Assembly (NCBI GenBank): GCA_013153135.1
Contig: JAADFA010000044.1
Location: 1-17,706 of the forward strand
From: Chloroflexota bacterium
GTDB taxonomy: Bacteria > Chloroflexota > Anaerolineae > Anaerolineales > DRMV01
DNA length: 17,706 nt
Direction of reading: 5' to 3'
Each line of letters begins with the position of its first letter. Position 1 is the stretch's first letter. The notes under the pieces are model-generated. The model ran no database searches, was not told the origin of the DNA, and was given only the letters and a program-made list of their open reading frames with translations. This document shows, in pieces, positions 1 through 6,794 of the stretch. A program made the position numbers and the translations under genes.

Positions 1-7
1 CCGCATC

Positions 8-427
8 TCACCGCCGGAGCCCCTCCGCGCGAAGGTCGTCGTCGAGCTCCTTACCCAACTTCTTCGGCACCCGGAACCACCACCAGGCCGCCGCGGCGGG
101 TTCGAGGTTGGCGAGAATAGGCCGGTCAAGCTTCTCTGTCGCGCGGTCAAAGCGCGCGTCCCATGGCCGTAGCCATGATGCCACCTGTTCCCGCAGCGAT
201 GGCGGAACTTCCTGCAGGATTTCTTCCAAAAGGTCCCTGGCGGACAAATCATTGGTGTACTCGTAGATCGAATCCTGATAGCCTTGCTCAACCTGGGTGA
301 CGAGCGCCCGCCACTGCTGGAGCAACCGGTTTAGCGTCAACTCATACCTGGCGCGCTTCGATAAGCGCTGTTCAATTTGCTTGAGCGCGTCAGCCTCTTC
401 GGGCGTCAGGCTGAGATGCAACGCCAT
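8..427 (-). CDS. Hypothetical protein, 139 aa
   Basis: I do not recognise this protein. It has no signal peptide or membrane segment and looks like a soluble, largely helical, charged protein: the first ~85 residues alternate Glu/Gln/Arg/Leu in a helix-like pattern. A Trp-rich stretch (AAAAWWWFRVPKKLG, about residues 112-126) is followed by an acidic-basic tail (KELDDDLRAEGLRR). The start ATG is at 425-427, preceded by a GGGAGG ribosome-binding site about 10 nt upstream (complement of 438-443). The stop is TGA at 8-10, so the gene is complete. It is transcribed away from the mmsA-like gene across a 725-bp repeat-bearing intergenic region. No catalytic motif is visible and no function is proposed. 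Confidence 0.7.
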   Translation of the reverse strand: MALHLSLTPEEADALKQIEQRLSKRARYELTLNRLLQQWRALVTQVEQGYQDSIYEYTNDLSARDLLEEILQEVPPSLREQVASWLRPWDARFDRATEKLDRPILANLEPAAAAWWWFRVPKKLGKELDDDLRAEGLRR

Positions 428-560
428 TGTCGAGTGTCCTCCCGTTGAAGCCAGAAATCGGCCCCGGCCTACCTATAAAGCAGGCTCGATGATTCCCCCG
501 CTGCACACCACGGGTGAAGCCCAAAACGTCCAGACAGACATAGCGACTCACACGAACGGG

Positions 561-618
561 TCCCTGAGGGTCTGGAGTTGCGCGCCACGTAGTATAACCG
601 ACCTCAACATTGGGTGCA
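561..618 (-). repeat. Left arm of a diverged inverted repeat flanking the palindromic repeats
   Basis: Read on the minus strand, this stretch carries in order GCACCCAATGTT, a 10-nt spacer, ATACT, GGCGCGC and GACCCTCAGG. The same blocks (GCACCTCAATGTT, ATACT, GGTGCGCG, GACCCTAGG) occur on the plus strand at 1040-1079, without the spacer. The match is gapped and short. It may be the remnant of terminal repeats around the palindromic elements, or chance between two promoter-like sequences. Confidence 0.3.
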
Positions 619-632
619 GGTTCGGAGGGGTA

Positions 633-864
633 CAGGCGAATCTTGTTGCAGAAGCCCATGCCGCGGGCGGCGGAGCGGGCGGCGGAATCCGCGCTTGGCC
701 CGCGGGTGGCGGAACCCGCGCTGGGCCGCGGGCGGCTGAACCCGCCCGCTATCCTTGTCGTCGGCTATGCATTCCCGCGCGTTGGGGCGGATAATTTGTG
801 CGCAATTTTATAACAACCCGCCGCGGGCTTCCAGCCCGCGGCGGCAGCGGCATGCGAGCGCGGC
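633..864 (+). repeat. Dispersed GC-rich palindromic repeat, copy A
   Basis: This non-coding element is shared with 881-1004 and 17072-17210, all in the same orientation. It opens with a CAGGCRAATCT lead that matches copy C. Three tandem degenerate units of about 27 bp follow (661-749). Then come a hairpin with 8-bp arms (728-735/742-749), an AT-rich centre (GGATAATT...GCGCAATTTTAT) and a perfect 10-bp-arm hairpin GCCGCGGGCT/AGCCCGCGGC (820-829/833-842, loop TCC). The tail GCGGCATGCGAGCGCGGC (847-864) matches copy B at 17 of 18 positions. It resembles REP/BIME-type elements. No RAYT-type transposase is in the window. Confidence 0.75.
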
Positions 865-880
865 TTTGGCCCATATCGCG

Positions 881-1004
881 GCCCGCGGGCGGCGGAACCC
901 GCCTGCTATCCTCGCCGCGCGGTGGGCTGGATAATTCACGCGCGATTTTATGCCAACTAACCGCGGGCCTCCTGCTCGCGGCGCCTGCGGCACGCGAGCG
1001 CGGC
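881..1004 (+). repeat. Dispersed GC-rich palindromic repeat, copy B
   Basis: This is the second copy, 16 bp after copy A. It keeps the order GCGGGCGGCGGAACCCGCC, GCTATCCTCGCCG, GGATAATTC, CGCGATTTTATGCCAAC, CCGCGGGC hairpin, and ends in GCGGCACGCGAGCGCGGC (987-1004). Both stems are preserved with single G-U wobbles. It lacks the upstream tandem units and an insert of about 18 bp present in copy A, and in those respects it is closer to copy C. Confidence 0.75.
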
Positions 1005-1039
1005 CACGCCCCGCACAAATTCTCAGGGTACAAAACAGC

Positions 1040-1079
1040 GCACCTCAATGTTATACTGAACCTGGTGCGCGACCCTAGG
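1040..1079 (+). repeat. Right arm of the diverged inverted repeat
   Basis: This is the plus-strand counterpart of 561-618: GCACCTCAATGTT, ATACT, GGTGCGCG and GACCCTAGG. A related GCACCCAATGT block lies about 50 bp beyond repeat copy C (17263-17273). The arm also overlaps the candidate mmsA promoter, so the similarity could reflect promoter sequence. Confidence 0.3.
1052..1057 (+). promoter_or_regulatory. Candidate -10 element of the mmsA-like operon
   Basis: TATACT matches five of six bases of the sigma-70 -10 consensus and lies about 95 nt upstream of the ALDH start, on the correct strand and outside the palindromic repeats. I see no convincing -35 hexamer at 16-18 bp spacing, so the call is weak. 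Confidence 0.3.
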
Positions 1080-1152
1080 CCGCGTAAACCTGCGCGGGGA
1101 AGAGGCCCGTCGCGGGCCAAGCACCTCAATCCTACCCGGAGGGAGCAGGACC

Positions 1153-2610
1153 ATGTTTGGACGTTTGATGCATTACATCAACGGGGAATGGGTTCCGTCG
1201 CGAGCTCGCAAGGTCAAAGAAATCTTCAATCCAGCCACAGGCGAATTTTTAGCCAAAGTCCCCTTTGCAACACGGCGCGAAGTGGATGAGGCTGTGCGCG
1301 CGGCCGCAGCAGCCTTCCCTGCCTGGCGTGAGGTGCCACCTGTCGTACGTACGCAATACCTTTTCCAAATGAAAGCCGTGCTCGAACGAGAGTTCGATGA
1401 AATCGCGCGCATCATTGTGCAAGAGCACGGAAAGACCCTCAAGGAGGCTCAGGGTGAACTGCGCCGGGGCATCGAAAATATTGAAGTCGCGACTGGAATT
1501 CCCACGTTGATGCAAGGCTACTATGCCGAGGACGTGGCCCGAGGCATCGACGAATACCTCATCCGCCAACCCTTAGGGGTGGTCGCCGTGATCACGCCGT
1601 TCAACTTTCCCGCGATGATCCCCCTATGGTTCATCCCTTACGCGTTGGCCACGGGCAACACCGTAGTCCTTAAACCCTCTGAGCGCACGCCCATTACCAT
1701 GACTTACATCATGCAGCTCTTCGATGAAGAGGTCGGGCTGCCTCCGGGGGTGCTTAATCTCATCCACGGCAACGGCGATGCCGCGACCGCGCTCATCGAC
1801 CATCCTGATGTCAAGGCGGTTAGCTTTGTGGGTTCCACGCCCGTCGCGCGCAAGGTTTACGCGCGCGCGGCCGCCCAGGGTAAACGCGTGCAAGCCCAAG
1901 GGAGTGCGAAGAACCCGCTGATCATCATGCCCGACGCCGCGGTGGAGCGCACGGTGCAAGCCGTGCTCGACAGCGTCTACGGCAACGCGGGGCAACGTTG
2001 CCTGGCCGCGTCGCTTGTGATCACCGTGGGTGAAGCGCGGGAGATCTTCGTCCCCCGCCTGGTCGAGGCCGCACAGCAGCGGGTCGTCGGCTACGGATTG
2101 GACGAAGGGGTGGAGATGGGACCCGTGAATTCCGCCGAAAGCAAAGCCCGCATCGAACGGCTCATTGAAGAAGGCGTGAAGGAGGGCGCGCGGCTGTTGC
2201 TGGACGGCCGTGGCGCGAGCGTCCCGGGTTATGAGAAGGGACATTGGATCCGTCCCACCATCTTGGACGGTGTGCCCGAGGGTGGTACCATCTTCACCAC
2301 CGAAATCTTCGGTCCGGTCATGGGTCTGATGCATGCGGATACGTTGGACGAGGCCATCCGCATCGCGAACCGCATCCCTTACGGGAACATGGCGAACATC
2401 TTTACCCGCAGCGGCGCGGCAGCCCGCACCTTCCGCCATCGCATTGAAGCCGGCAATGTAGGCATTAACATCGGCGTGGCCGCGCCCATGGCGTTCTTCC
2501 CCTTCAGTGGCTGGAAGGAAAGCTTCTTCGGAGATTTGCACGCACAAGACCGCCACGCGGTCGAGTTCTACACGCAAACCAAGGTCGTAGTTGAGCGATG
2601 GTTCGATTGA
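1153..2610 (+). CDS. mmsA: CoA-acylating methylmalonate-semialdehyde dehydrogenase-type ALDH
   Basis: This 485-aa member of the aldehyde dehydrogenase superfamily best fits methylmalonate-semialdehyde dehydrogenase. That enzyme oxidises (methyl)malonate semialdehyde with NAD+ and CoA to propionyl- or acetyl-CoA in valine and myo-inositol breakdown. Visible signatures are PFNFP (Asn151), KPSE (Lys174), GSTPVA (227-232), the nucleophile Cys283 in GNAGQRCLA, EIFGPV (384-389) and the family-typical C-terminus (MAFFPFSGWKESFFGDLH). Hydrolytic ALDHs have a general-base Glu in an ELGGK-type motif. Here that site is Ala248 (VQAQGSAKN), as in the CoA-dependent branch. GGAGGGAGC lies about 7 nt before the ATG. 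The stop overlaps the next gene. No other valine or inositol genes are nearby, so the physiological substrate is not fixed by context. Confidence 0.88.
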   Translation: MFGRLMHYINGEWVPSRARKVKEIFNPATGEFLAKVPFATRREVDEAVRAAAAAFPAWREVPPVVRTQYLFQMKAVLEREFDEIARIIVQEHGKTLKEAQGELRRGIENIEVATGIPTLMQGYYAEDVARGIDEYLIRQPLGVVAVITPFNFPAMIPLWFIPYALATGNTVVLKPSERTPITMTYIMQLFDEEVGLPPGVLNLIHGNGDAATALIDHPDVKAVSFVGSTPVARKVYARAAAQGKRVQAQGSAKNPLIIMPDAAVERTVQAVLDSVYGNAGQRCLAASLVITVGEAREIFVPRLVEAAQQRVVGYGLDEGVEMGPVNSAESKARIERLIEEGVKEGARLLLDGRGASVPGYEKGHWIRPTILDGVPEGGTIFTTEIFGPVMGLMHADTLDEAIRIANRIPYGNMANIFTRSGAAARTFRHRIEAGNVGINIGVAAPMAFFPFSGWKESFFGDLHAQDRHAVEFYTQTKVVVERWFD

Positions 2611-3338
2611 TGCGCTGGCTACTTATCGTGAGCACGCTAGGGTTGGGCATAGGCGGTTGTCAGCACGCGGCAAGACGCGCGCAATCGAGCCCCACGCGCG
2701 TGCCCGCCTCCCCGACGCCTGTGCCCAGCCCTACGCCTACCACGCCCCCCTCACCAACGCCAAGTCCAACGTTTAGCCCCACACCCGACCCCCTGCTCGC
2801 ACTACGCGTAACTCGGGGTGACCTTCCGCGCGAGTTGGTCTCCTTCCGAGCCTCACCCGATGGCGAAGACGCGGCCGCGCGGCTGCTCGCGGTCCTCGTG
2901 GGCCAAGACCCGGACCGACCGCCACATCCCCCTATGCGCTTTGGCTACCGAGACCCTGTTACCCTTAACGTGCTTTTTGGCGCGGCCGCCCGGGTGGATG
3001 AGGCTCAGCGCGTCCACGCGCTGACGCTGATGCAAGCACCCGAAACCCTGGCCGCAGCCTGGCTGCAGGCCCTGGGGTGGTTTGACCCCAAAGCCGTAAC
3101 CTGGACAACGTTGCCTTTGGAGGTCGGCGATGCGGCCGCGGCAATACGGTTCTCAATCCAGATGAACCAAGGCCAGGGGCCAGAGTGGGCCCTGGAAGTC
3201 GGGGCATTCGTGCGTGGCCCCGTGGTTGTCGTCCTGGGCGAAGGGTACGTCCGCACCTGGTCGCGGGTGCCGCCGGTGGACTGGGTCGGCCTGGCTCAGG
3301 CGATGGATGCGAAGTTGCAAGCCAAGGTAGAGCCATGA
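2598..3338 (+). CDS. Predicted lipoprotein of unknown function
   Basis: This 246-aa protein has a lipoprotein signal peptide: a short basic N-terminus, a hydrophobic core at residues 8-18 and a lipobox IGGC with Cys21. A linker of Ser/Pro/Thr repeats (about residues 30-63) follows, as in lipoproteins tethered outside the membrane. The remaining ~180 residues form one globular, mostly soluble domain with no motif I recognise. The reading frame overlaps the ALDH stop by 13 bp. An alternative start, the ATG at 2610-2612 (Met5), forms a TGATG stop-start junction and would still leave a full signal peptide. Neither start has a strong ribosome-binding site, which fits translational coupling to the ALDH. 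No function is proposed. Confidence 0.8.
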   Translation: MVRLMRWLLIVSTLGLGIGGCQHAARRAQSSPTRVPASPTPVPSPTPTTPPSPTPSPTFSPTPDPLLALRVTRGDLPRELVSFRASPDGEDAAARLLAVLVGQDPDRPPHPPMRFGYRDPVTLNVLFGAAARVDEAQRVHALTLMQAPETLAAAWLQALGWFDPKAVTWTTLPLEVGDAAAAIRFSIQMNQGQGPEWALEVGAFVRGPVVVVLGEGYVRTWSRVPPVDWVGLAQAMDAKLQAKVEP

Positions 3339-3366
3339 CCCGAGCTAATAAGGTGGAGGTTGTCCC

Positions 3367-3981
3367 ATGCGTACACGTGGGTTACGGCTGGTGATGCTCA
3401 TCCTGGTGGTCGTGGTGTTTAGCGGGGGATGCCAGAAAGAAAGGCCCGCGGCAAGCCCACCACGTGGGGCTGGGAGCTACGCGGACCGTGGGACGCCGAG
3501 CCCAACGCACACGGCTCCCGAGTACCAAGCCTCGCCCGCGCTTCAATTGCAGTCGCCGGCCTTTGAGCACCAAGGCCCAATCCCGCGACGCTATACCTGT
3601 GATGGTGAAGACATCTCACCCCCGCTGACATGGGGGCCCGCGCCTAAGGCTACACGAAGCTGGGTCCTCATCATGGATGACCCTGACGCACCAGCGGGTA
3701 CCTGGGACCACTGGATTGTGTACGACATCCCCGCAGAGGTGACACAACTGGTTGAAGGAGCCACGCCCCCCGGACGCCAAGGTCGCAACAGCTGGGGCCG
3801 CATCGGCTATGGCGGGCCATGTCCGCCACCCGGTCCCCCACATCACTATGTCTTCCGCATTTACGCCTTGGATATCCCAAGCCTGGGCCTGCCCGAAGGC
3901 GCAACCAAAGCCCAAGTCCTGCAGGCCATGCAGGACCACATCCTCGCCCAAGCCACCCTCATCGGAACTTACGGACGCTGA
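3367..3981 (+). CDS. YbhB/YbcL (PEBP) family lipoprotein
   Basis: This 204-aa member of the phosphatidylethanolamine-binding protein / Raf-kinase-inhibitor-like family (bacterial YbhB/YbcL branch) is exported as a lipoprotein. The signal peptide ends in lipobox SGGC (Cys22) and is followed by a Pro/Ser-rich linker to about residue 55. The PEBP fold then shows its hallmarks: FEHQGPIPRRYTCDGEDISPPLTW, DDPDAPAGTWDHW, and YGGPCPPPGPPHHYVFRIYALD, which together line the anion/ligand pocket. The ATG has a strong GGTGGAGG site about 7 nt upstream and lies 28 bp after the preceding lipoprotein gene, so the three plus-strand genes are probably one operon. The biochemical role of bacterial members is largely unknown. 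The 3' end overlaps the convergent gene by 13 bp. Confidence 0.88.
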   Translation: MRTRGLRLVMLILVVVVFSGGCQKERPAASPPRGAGSYADRGTPSPTHTAPEYQASPALQLQSPAFEHQGPIPRRYTCDGEDISPPLTWGPAPKATRSWVLIMDDPDAPAGTWDHWIVYDIPAEVTQLVEGATPPGRQGRNSWGRIGYGGPCPPPGPPHHYVFRIYALDIPSLGLPEGATKAQVLQAMQDHILAQATLIGTYGR

Positions 3982-5912
3982 TCCCGCGTGGATGCTGCGC
4001 TTGATGGAGCAGCCTTGGCCCGTGGGCGCTCACCATTGCCGCGCACCTCGGCCGCCCGGGCTGCTCGCTCCATTTCCGCAAGGATCTTGGCCACCTCGGC
4101 TAAAGCTTGCTTTTGCTTGCGGTATAAGTCCGCTTCGGATAGGGCCAAGCGCCGAGCTACCTCCCGGCCCTTGTGCCCCTGAAGAAACTTTAAGTCTAGA
4201 ATATTATACAAAAGCCACTCGGATGTAAACCGGCGCTCGCCCGCAGGACGCAAGCGTTCGATGGCCTGCTTCAGGACCGCGCGCAGCGCGTTGGTAGGGT
4301 GCTCATGCCCCTGCTCCATAGCCTGCTGGACAATCCGCCATTTGAGCAAGGGGTTTTCGCTCAACTTAGGCCCGCCCCAATAATGTCGCAGCGCGTCCCG
4401 CACCCACTGGGCCAGCTCAGGCGGTGGCGGCAGTTCATCCCAAGGGGCTAAGGCTTTGGCCTGGTCGTACCGGCTGGCCGCGCGCAAACGAGCAACATCC
4501 GGGCGCTCCCGAGACGCGTAAAGCGCCTGAAGCAGTTGCCGCGCGCGATGCCATTCCCTCAGGGCCCATGTCACACGACGAAGTAGCATTTGTAGGGTTA
4601 GGCGCGCGTCGTTGTCCAACGCCTGGGGTTCATACAGGCCGAGGATGCCCAGCAGCCGACCTTGGGCGTCCATCAGCGGGTAAAGCCACCATCCGCCCCA
4701 GACCAACGAGGGGCGGCCCCCCTGAGGGCCGTGCGCTTGCACTGCTTGGAGTGCGTCCATGGGTGGCAGCTGCAAACCCTCGCCAACCACGATCCACCAG
4801 CGTGGCTCGCCCGCCTCCAACAGCACTACCCACGCCGCGGGGATCTGCAACCGGTCGCACGCGCTGGTCAGCAAGGCCTCGAGCAATTGATGCACGTCCC
4901 GATCCGTCATTAGTGACCGTTCCCACTCCCACAGGGGTTGCCACTCCGGCCCTTCTTGCCAACGAAAGACCCAGCGCTCCCACCAGGGGATCAGGGTTTG
5001 CACCGCGTGCAAGCCCAGCAAGAACGCGAGGATCATGGTCAAAGGAACAAGCCAGGTATATTCCACCCCCCACATGCGCGCGCTTAAACGGCGGATAAAA
5101 GTGGTCGCGGCCAGGGTAAACGCGACCACGCCCGGCCCCTGCGCCAACCAGCGCAAAAGCCGGGTTTGAACCCAACGGTCGGGCTGCGGCGCGTCGAAGA
5201 ACGCGACCGCGTAGGCCATGGTGACGACTAAGATCGCGACCACAAAATCGTTCAATGCGGCCAGCAGCCAGAAAAACCACGCTCGCGGCGTGCTCAAGAA
5301 GGAAACGAAGGAGAGATACGGGAACGATCCTAGTGCAATCAGCCACGCGGCCCAAGCGAGGTACGTCATCCGTCGGCGCGAGGCTGCGACCCGCGTGCGG
5401 CTCCGCGCGCGCAACAAATTAACGACGGCCCAGAGCATGATGACCGCGTAATAGACGGCGAAAGCCCACGCCCCCCACGCGATGCGGAAATGCGGCGCGG
5501 GCTCCCTCGCGAACCCAGCCCACAGCCACGTTGGCCGCGCCAGAGCGACACCCGAACCCACAAAGGCCAACGCGTAAGTAAGCCGTACGGCCCAACGGCG
5601 TCGACCGCGCGAAGGGCGTCCTGTGGTCGCGAGGACGGCGTCTGAAAAATGCAAATACGCCGCGGGGAGCCATATCGCGCCGAGCCACTGGACCCGCAGC
5701 CATCCCATTTGTTCGCTCGGGGAGGGGCTCGCGCTGCTCAAGGCACGGCCGCCATAGACCGCAATAAGGGACACAAGCAGCAGCGCGTACGCGCTCGTCA
5801 CGCGCTTGCGCACGTCATACGTGAGAACGTGGAGTAACACGCCCACCGCGATGATGCCGACCGCGGCGGCGAGAACCTGGCTCGCAGAAGCCACCCACCG
5901 GATTGAAGACAT
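3969..5912 (-). CDS. Multi-TM membrane protein with GAF domain and C-terminal HTH-like region
   Basis: The protein is 647 aa. Residues about 10-306 contain eight or nine hydrophobic segments, like the N-terminal 7TM sensor modules of some bacterial histidine kinases. Residues about 335-450 look like a GAF domain (WVVLLEAGEPRWWIVVGEGL ... WWLYPLMDAQGRLLGILGLYE). Residues 500-615 form a soluble helical region ending in a helix-turn-helix-like segment (GREVARRLALSEADLYRKQKQAL, 582-604). I see no His phosphoacceptor helix, ATPase N/G boxes, receiver, GGDEF or phosphatase motif. It may be a membrane-anchored one-component regulator (inference). A GGTGGAAAGG site precedes the ATG at 5910-5912. It is 53 bp downstream of the Ig-like membrane protein gene, probably cotranscribed with it, and overlaps the convergent PEBP gene at its 3' end. 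Confidence 0.8.
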   Translation of the reverse strand: MSSIRWVASASQVLAAAVGIIAVGVLLHVLTYDVRKRVTSAYALLLVSLIAVYGGRALSSASPSPSEQMGWLRVQWLGAIWLPAAYLHFSDAVLATTGRPSRGRRRWAVRLTYALAFVGSGVALARPTWLWAGFAREPAPHFRIAWGAWAFAVYYAVIMLWAVVNLLRARSRTRVAASRRRMTYLAWAAWLIALGSFPYLSFVSFLSTPRAWFFWLLAALNDFVVAILVVTMAYAVAFFDAPQPDRWVQTRLLRWLAQGPGVVAFTLAATTFIRRLSARMWGVEYTWLVPLTMILAFLLGLHAVQTLIPWWERWVFRWQEGPEWQPLWEWERSLMTDRDVHQLLEALLTSACDRLQIPAAWVVLLEAGEPRWWIVVGEGLQLPPMDALQAVQAHGPQGGRPSLVWGGWWLYPLMDAQGRLLGILGLYEPQALDNDARLTLQMLLRRVTWALREWHRARQLLQALYASRERPDVARLRAASRYDQAKALAPWDELPPPPELAQWVRDALRHYWGGPKLSENPLLKWRIVQQAMEQGHEHPTNALRAVLKQAIERLRPAGERRFTSEWLLYNILDLKFLQGHKGREVARRLALSEADLYRKQKQALAEVAKILAEMERAARAAEVRGNGERPRAKAAPSSAASTRDQRP

Positions 5913-5965
5913 GGCGCCTTTCCACCTTGCTCCAACCTACCCATCCCTCTGGGCCACAAAGCCCC

Positions 5966-6643
5966 CTATTTCTGGGCAGGCGCGATGGTAAAGCGCACCC
6001 GGCACGGCGGTAGGGCTTGGCCCGTGTTATCCACCACAACCAATTGTAAAACATAGTCCCCAGGCGGCAGATCGGTTGTATCCCAAGATTGCACCAGCAC
6101 ATCGTTGACGCGGGGTACCCGATCGGCCTCAATGGTCAGAAATAAACTTTGCCCCACAGGAGCGAACTCGACTTTGTAAAAGCCAAAGTTCTCCAACCAA
6201 GCGGTGCCTTTGATTTGAATCTCGCCCGAGACTGTGCTCCCCGGCGCGGGGTCGGTGATCATGACCCGGTCGGGCACGCAGCCTTCGCGGTCTTTTACGG
6301 CCACGGTGGGCAGGGGGGTTGGTGTGGGTGTTTGCACCGCGTTCACGGGTGTGCCCGAGGCCGCGGGAGTGCCCGTGGCCTCGCCCGCGGCCTGTCCGGC
6401 GAGGCTTAACGTCGCGCCGCCCCAGCCGTGCACCGTCAGCACGAGCGCGGCTAGGGCCAAAAGGGAAAGCAAGGCTGCCAACAGGCTCTGACGTAAGCGT
6501 TCACGCGCGTAATCTTGCTCGAGCTGGAAGACGGCCTCTTGCAAATCTTGCCACGCGGCCAGAGCTCGTCGCACAAAAAGCAGCAAACCGATTAAAAGGA
6601 AGAGGATCAACACGCGCTCATAGCGTGCAAGCCAAGCCAACAT
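5966..6643 (-). CDS. Membrane protein with C-terminal Ig-like beta domain
   Basis: This 225-aa protein has two hydrophobic segments (residues about 11-27 and 54-71) separated by a charged amphipathic stretch (WQDLQEAVFQLEQDYARERLRQ). A Thr/Pro-rich linker (about 88-115) leads to a C-terminal beta domain with PAPGSTVSGEIQIKGTA, FGFYKVEFAP and WDTTDLPPGDYVLQLVVVDNTG. Cys122 and Cys214 bracket this domain and could form a disulfide. I associate this domain type with Chloroflexota surface proteins and regard it as extracytoplasmic. The frame is open to 6745, but the ATG at 6641-6643 is preferred: it has GAGGCG about 7 nt upstream and yields a normal membrane-protein N-terminus, while the upstream extension is Arg/Pro-rich and runs through hairpin sequence. 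Function is unknown. It probably shares a transcript with the GAF/HTH protein. Confidence 0.75.
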   Translation of the reverse strand: MLAWLARYERVLILFLLIGLLLFVRRALAAWQDLQEAVFQLEQDYARERLRQSLLAALLSLLALAALVLTVHGWGGATLSLAGQAAGEATGTPAASGTPVNAVQTPTPTPLPTVAVKDREGCVPDRVMITDPAPGSTVSGEIQIKGTAWLENFGFYKVEFAPVGQSLFLTIEADRVPRVNDVLVQSWDTTDLPPGDYVLQLVVVDNTGQALPPCRVRFTIAPAQK

Positions 6644-6691
6644 GTTGCGCCTCGAAACAACGATGAAATGGAACGAGCGGGTGTCCCGAGG

Positions 6692-6727
6692 GGATGGACC
6701 GCGTGCCCGCCGCGGGCCCCTCCATCC
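6692..6727. other. Nested inverted repeat in the punA 3' region
   Basis: GGATGGA (6692-6698) pairs with TCCATCC (6721-6727). Inside, GCCCG (6704-6708) pairs with CGGGC (6712-6716). Together with the stronger hairpin at 6748-6784 it fills the 151-bp gap between punA and the Ig-like membrane protein gene. No U-tract follows on either strand. It could help slow transcription or protect an mRNA end. Confidence 0.35.
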
Positions 6728-6747
6728 AGCGGACGTGCGACCCAACG

Positions 6748-6784
6748 GTACGGGGTGGCCACCAAACCGGGGGCCACCCCGTAC
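6748..6784 (-). terminator. Strong hairpin downstream of punA
   Basis: This is a perfect 13-bp stem (GTACGGGGTGGCC at 6748-6760 with GGCCACCCCGTAC at 6772-6784) and an 11-nt loop, starting 10 bp beyond the punA stop codon. The position suits an end-of-transcript structure. No run of U follows it on the minus strand, so it is not a textbook intrinsic terminator. Confidence 0.5.
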
Positions 6785-6794
6785 TTGCGAACCG

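Noticed and set aside
390..659. 89-codon minus-strand frame overlapping the start of the 139-aa gene
   Set aside because: It overlaps a better-supported gene, lacks a ribosome-binding site and shows no recognisable domain.
749..1129. Open frames on both strands across the palindromic repeats (e.g. 749-1129 minus, 798-1289 plus)
   Set aside because: They are translations of GC-rich repeat DNA, with repeated Arg/Pro/Gly-rich peptides and no ribosome-binding sites; stop codons are simply rare in such sequence.
1624..2577. 317-codon minus-strand frame inside the aldehyde dehydrogenase gene
   Set aside because: His/Arg/Asp-rich antisense shadow of a clearly conserved enzyme.
4424..5098. 224-codon plus-strand frame inside the GAF/HTH sensor gene
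   Set aside because: Pro/Arg/Ala-rich shadow of the sensor gene; no start signal or domain.
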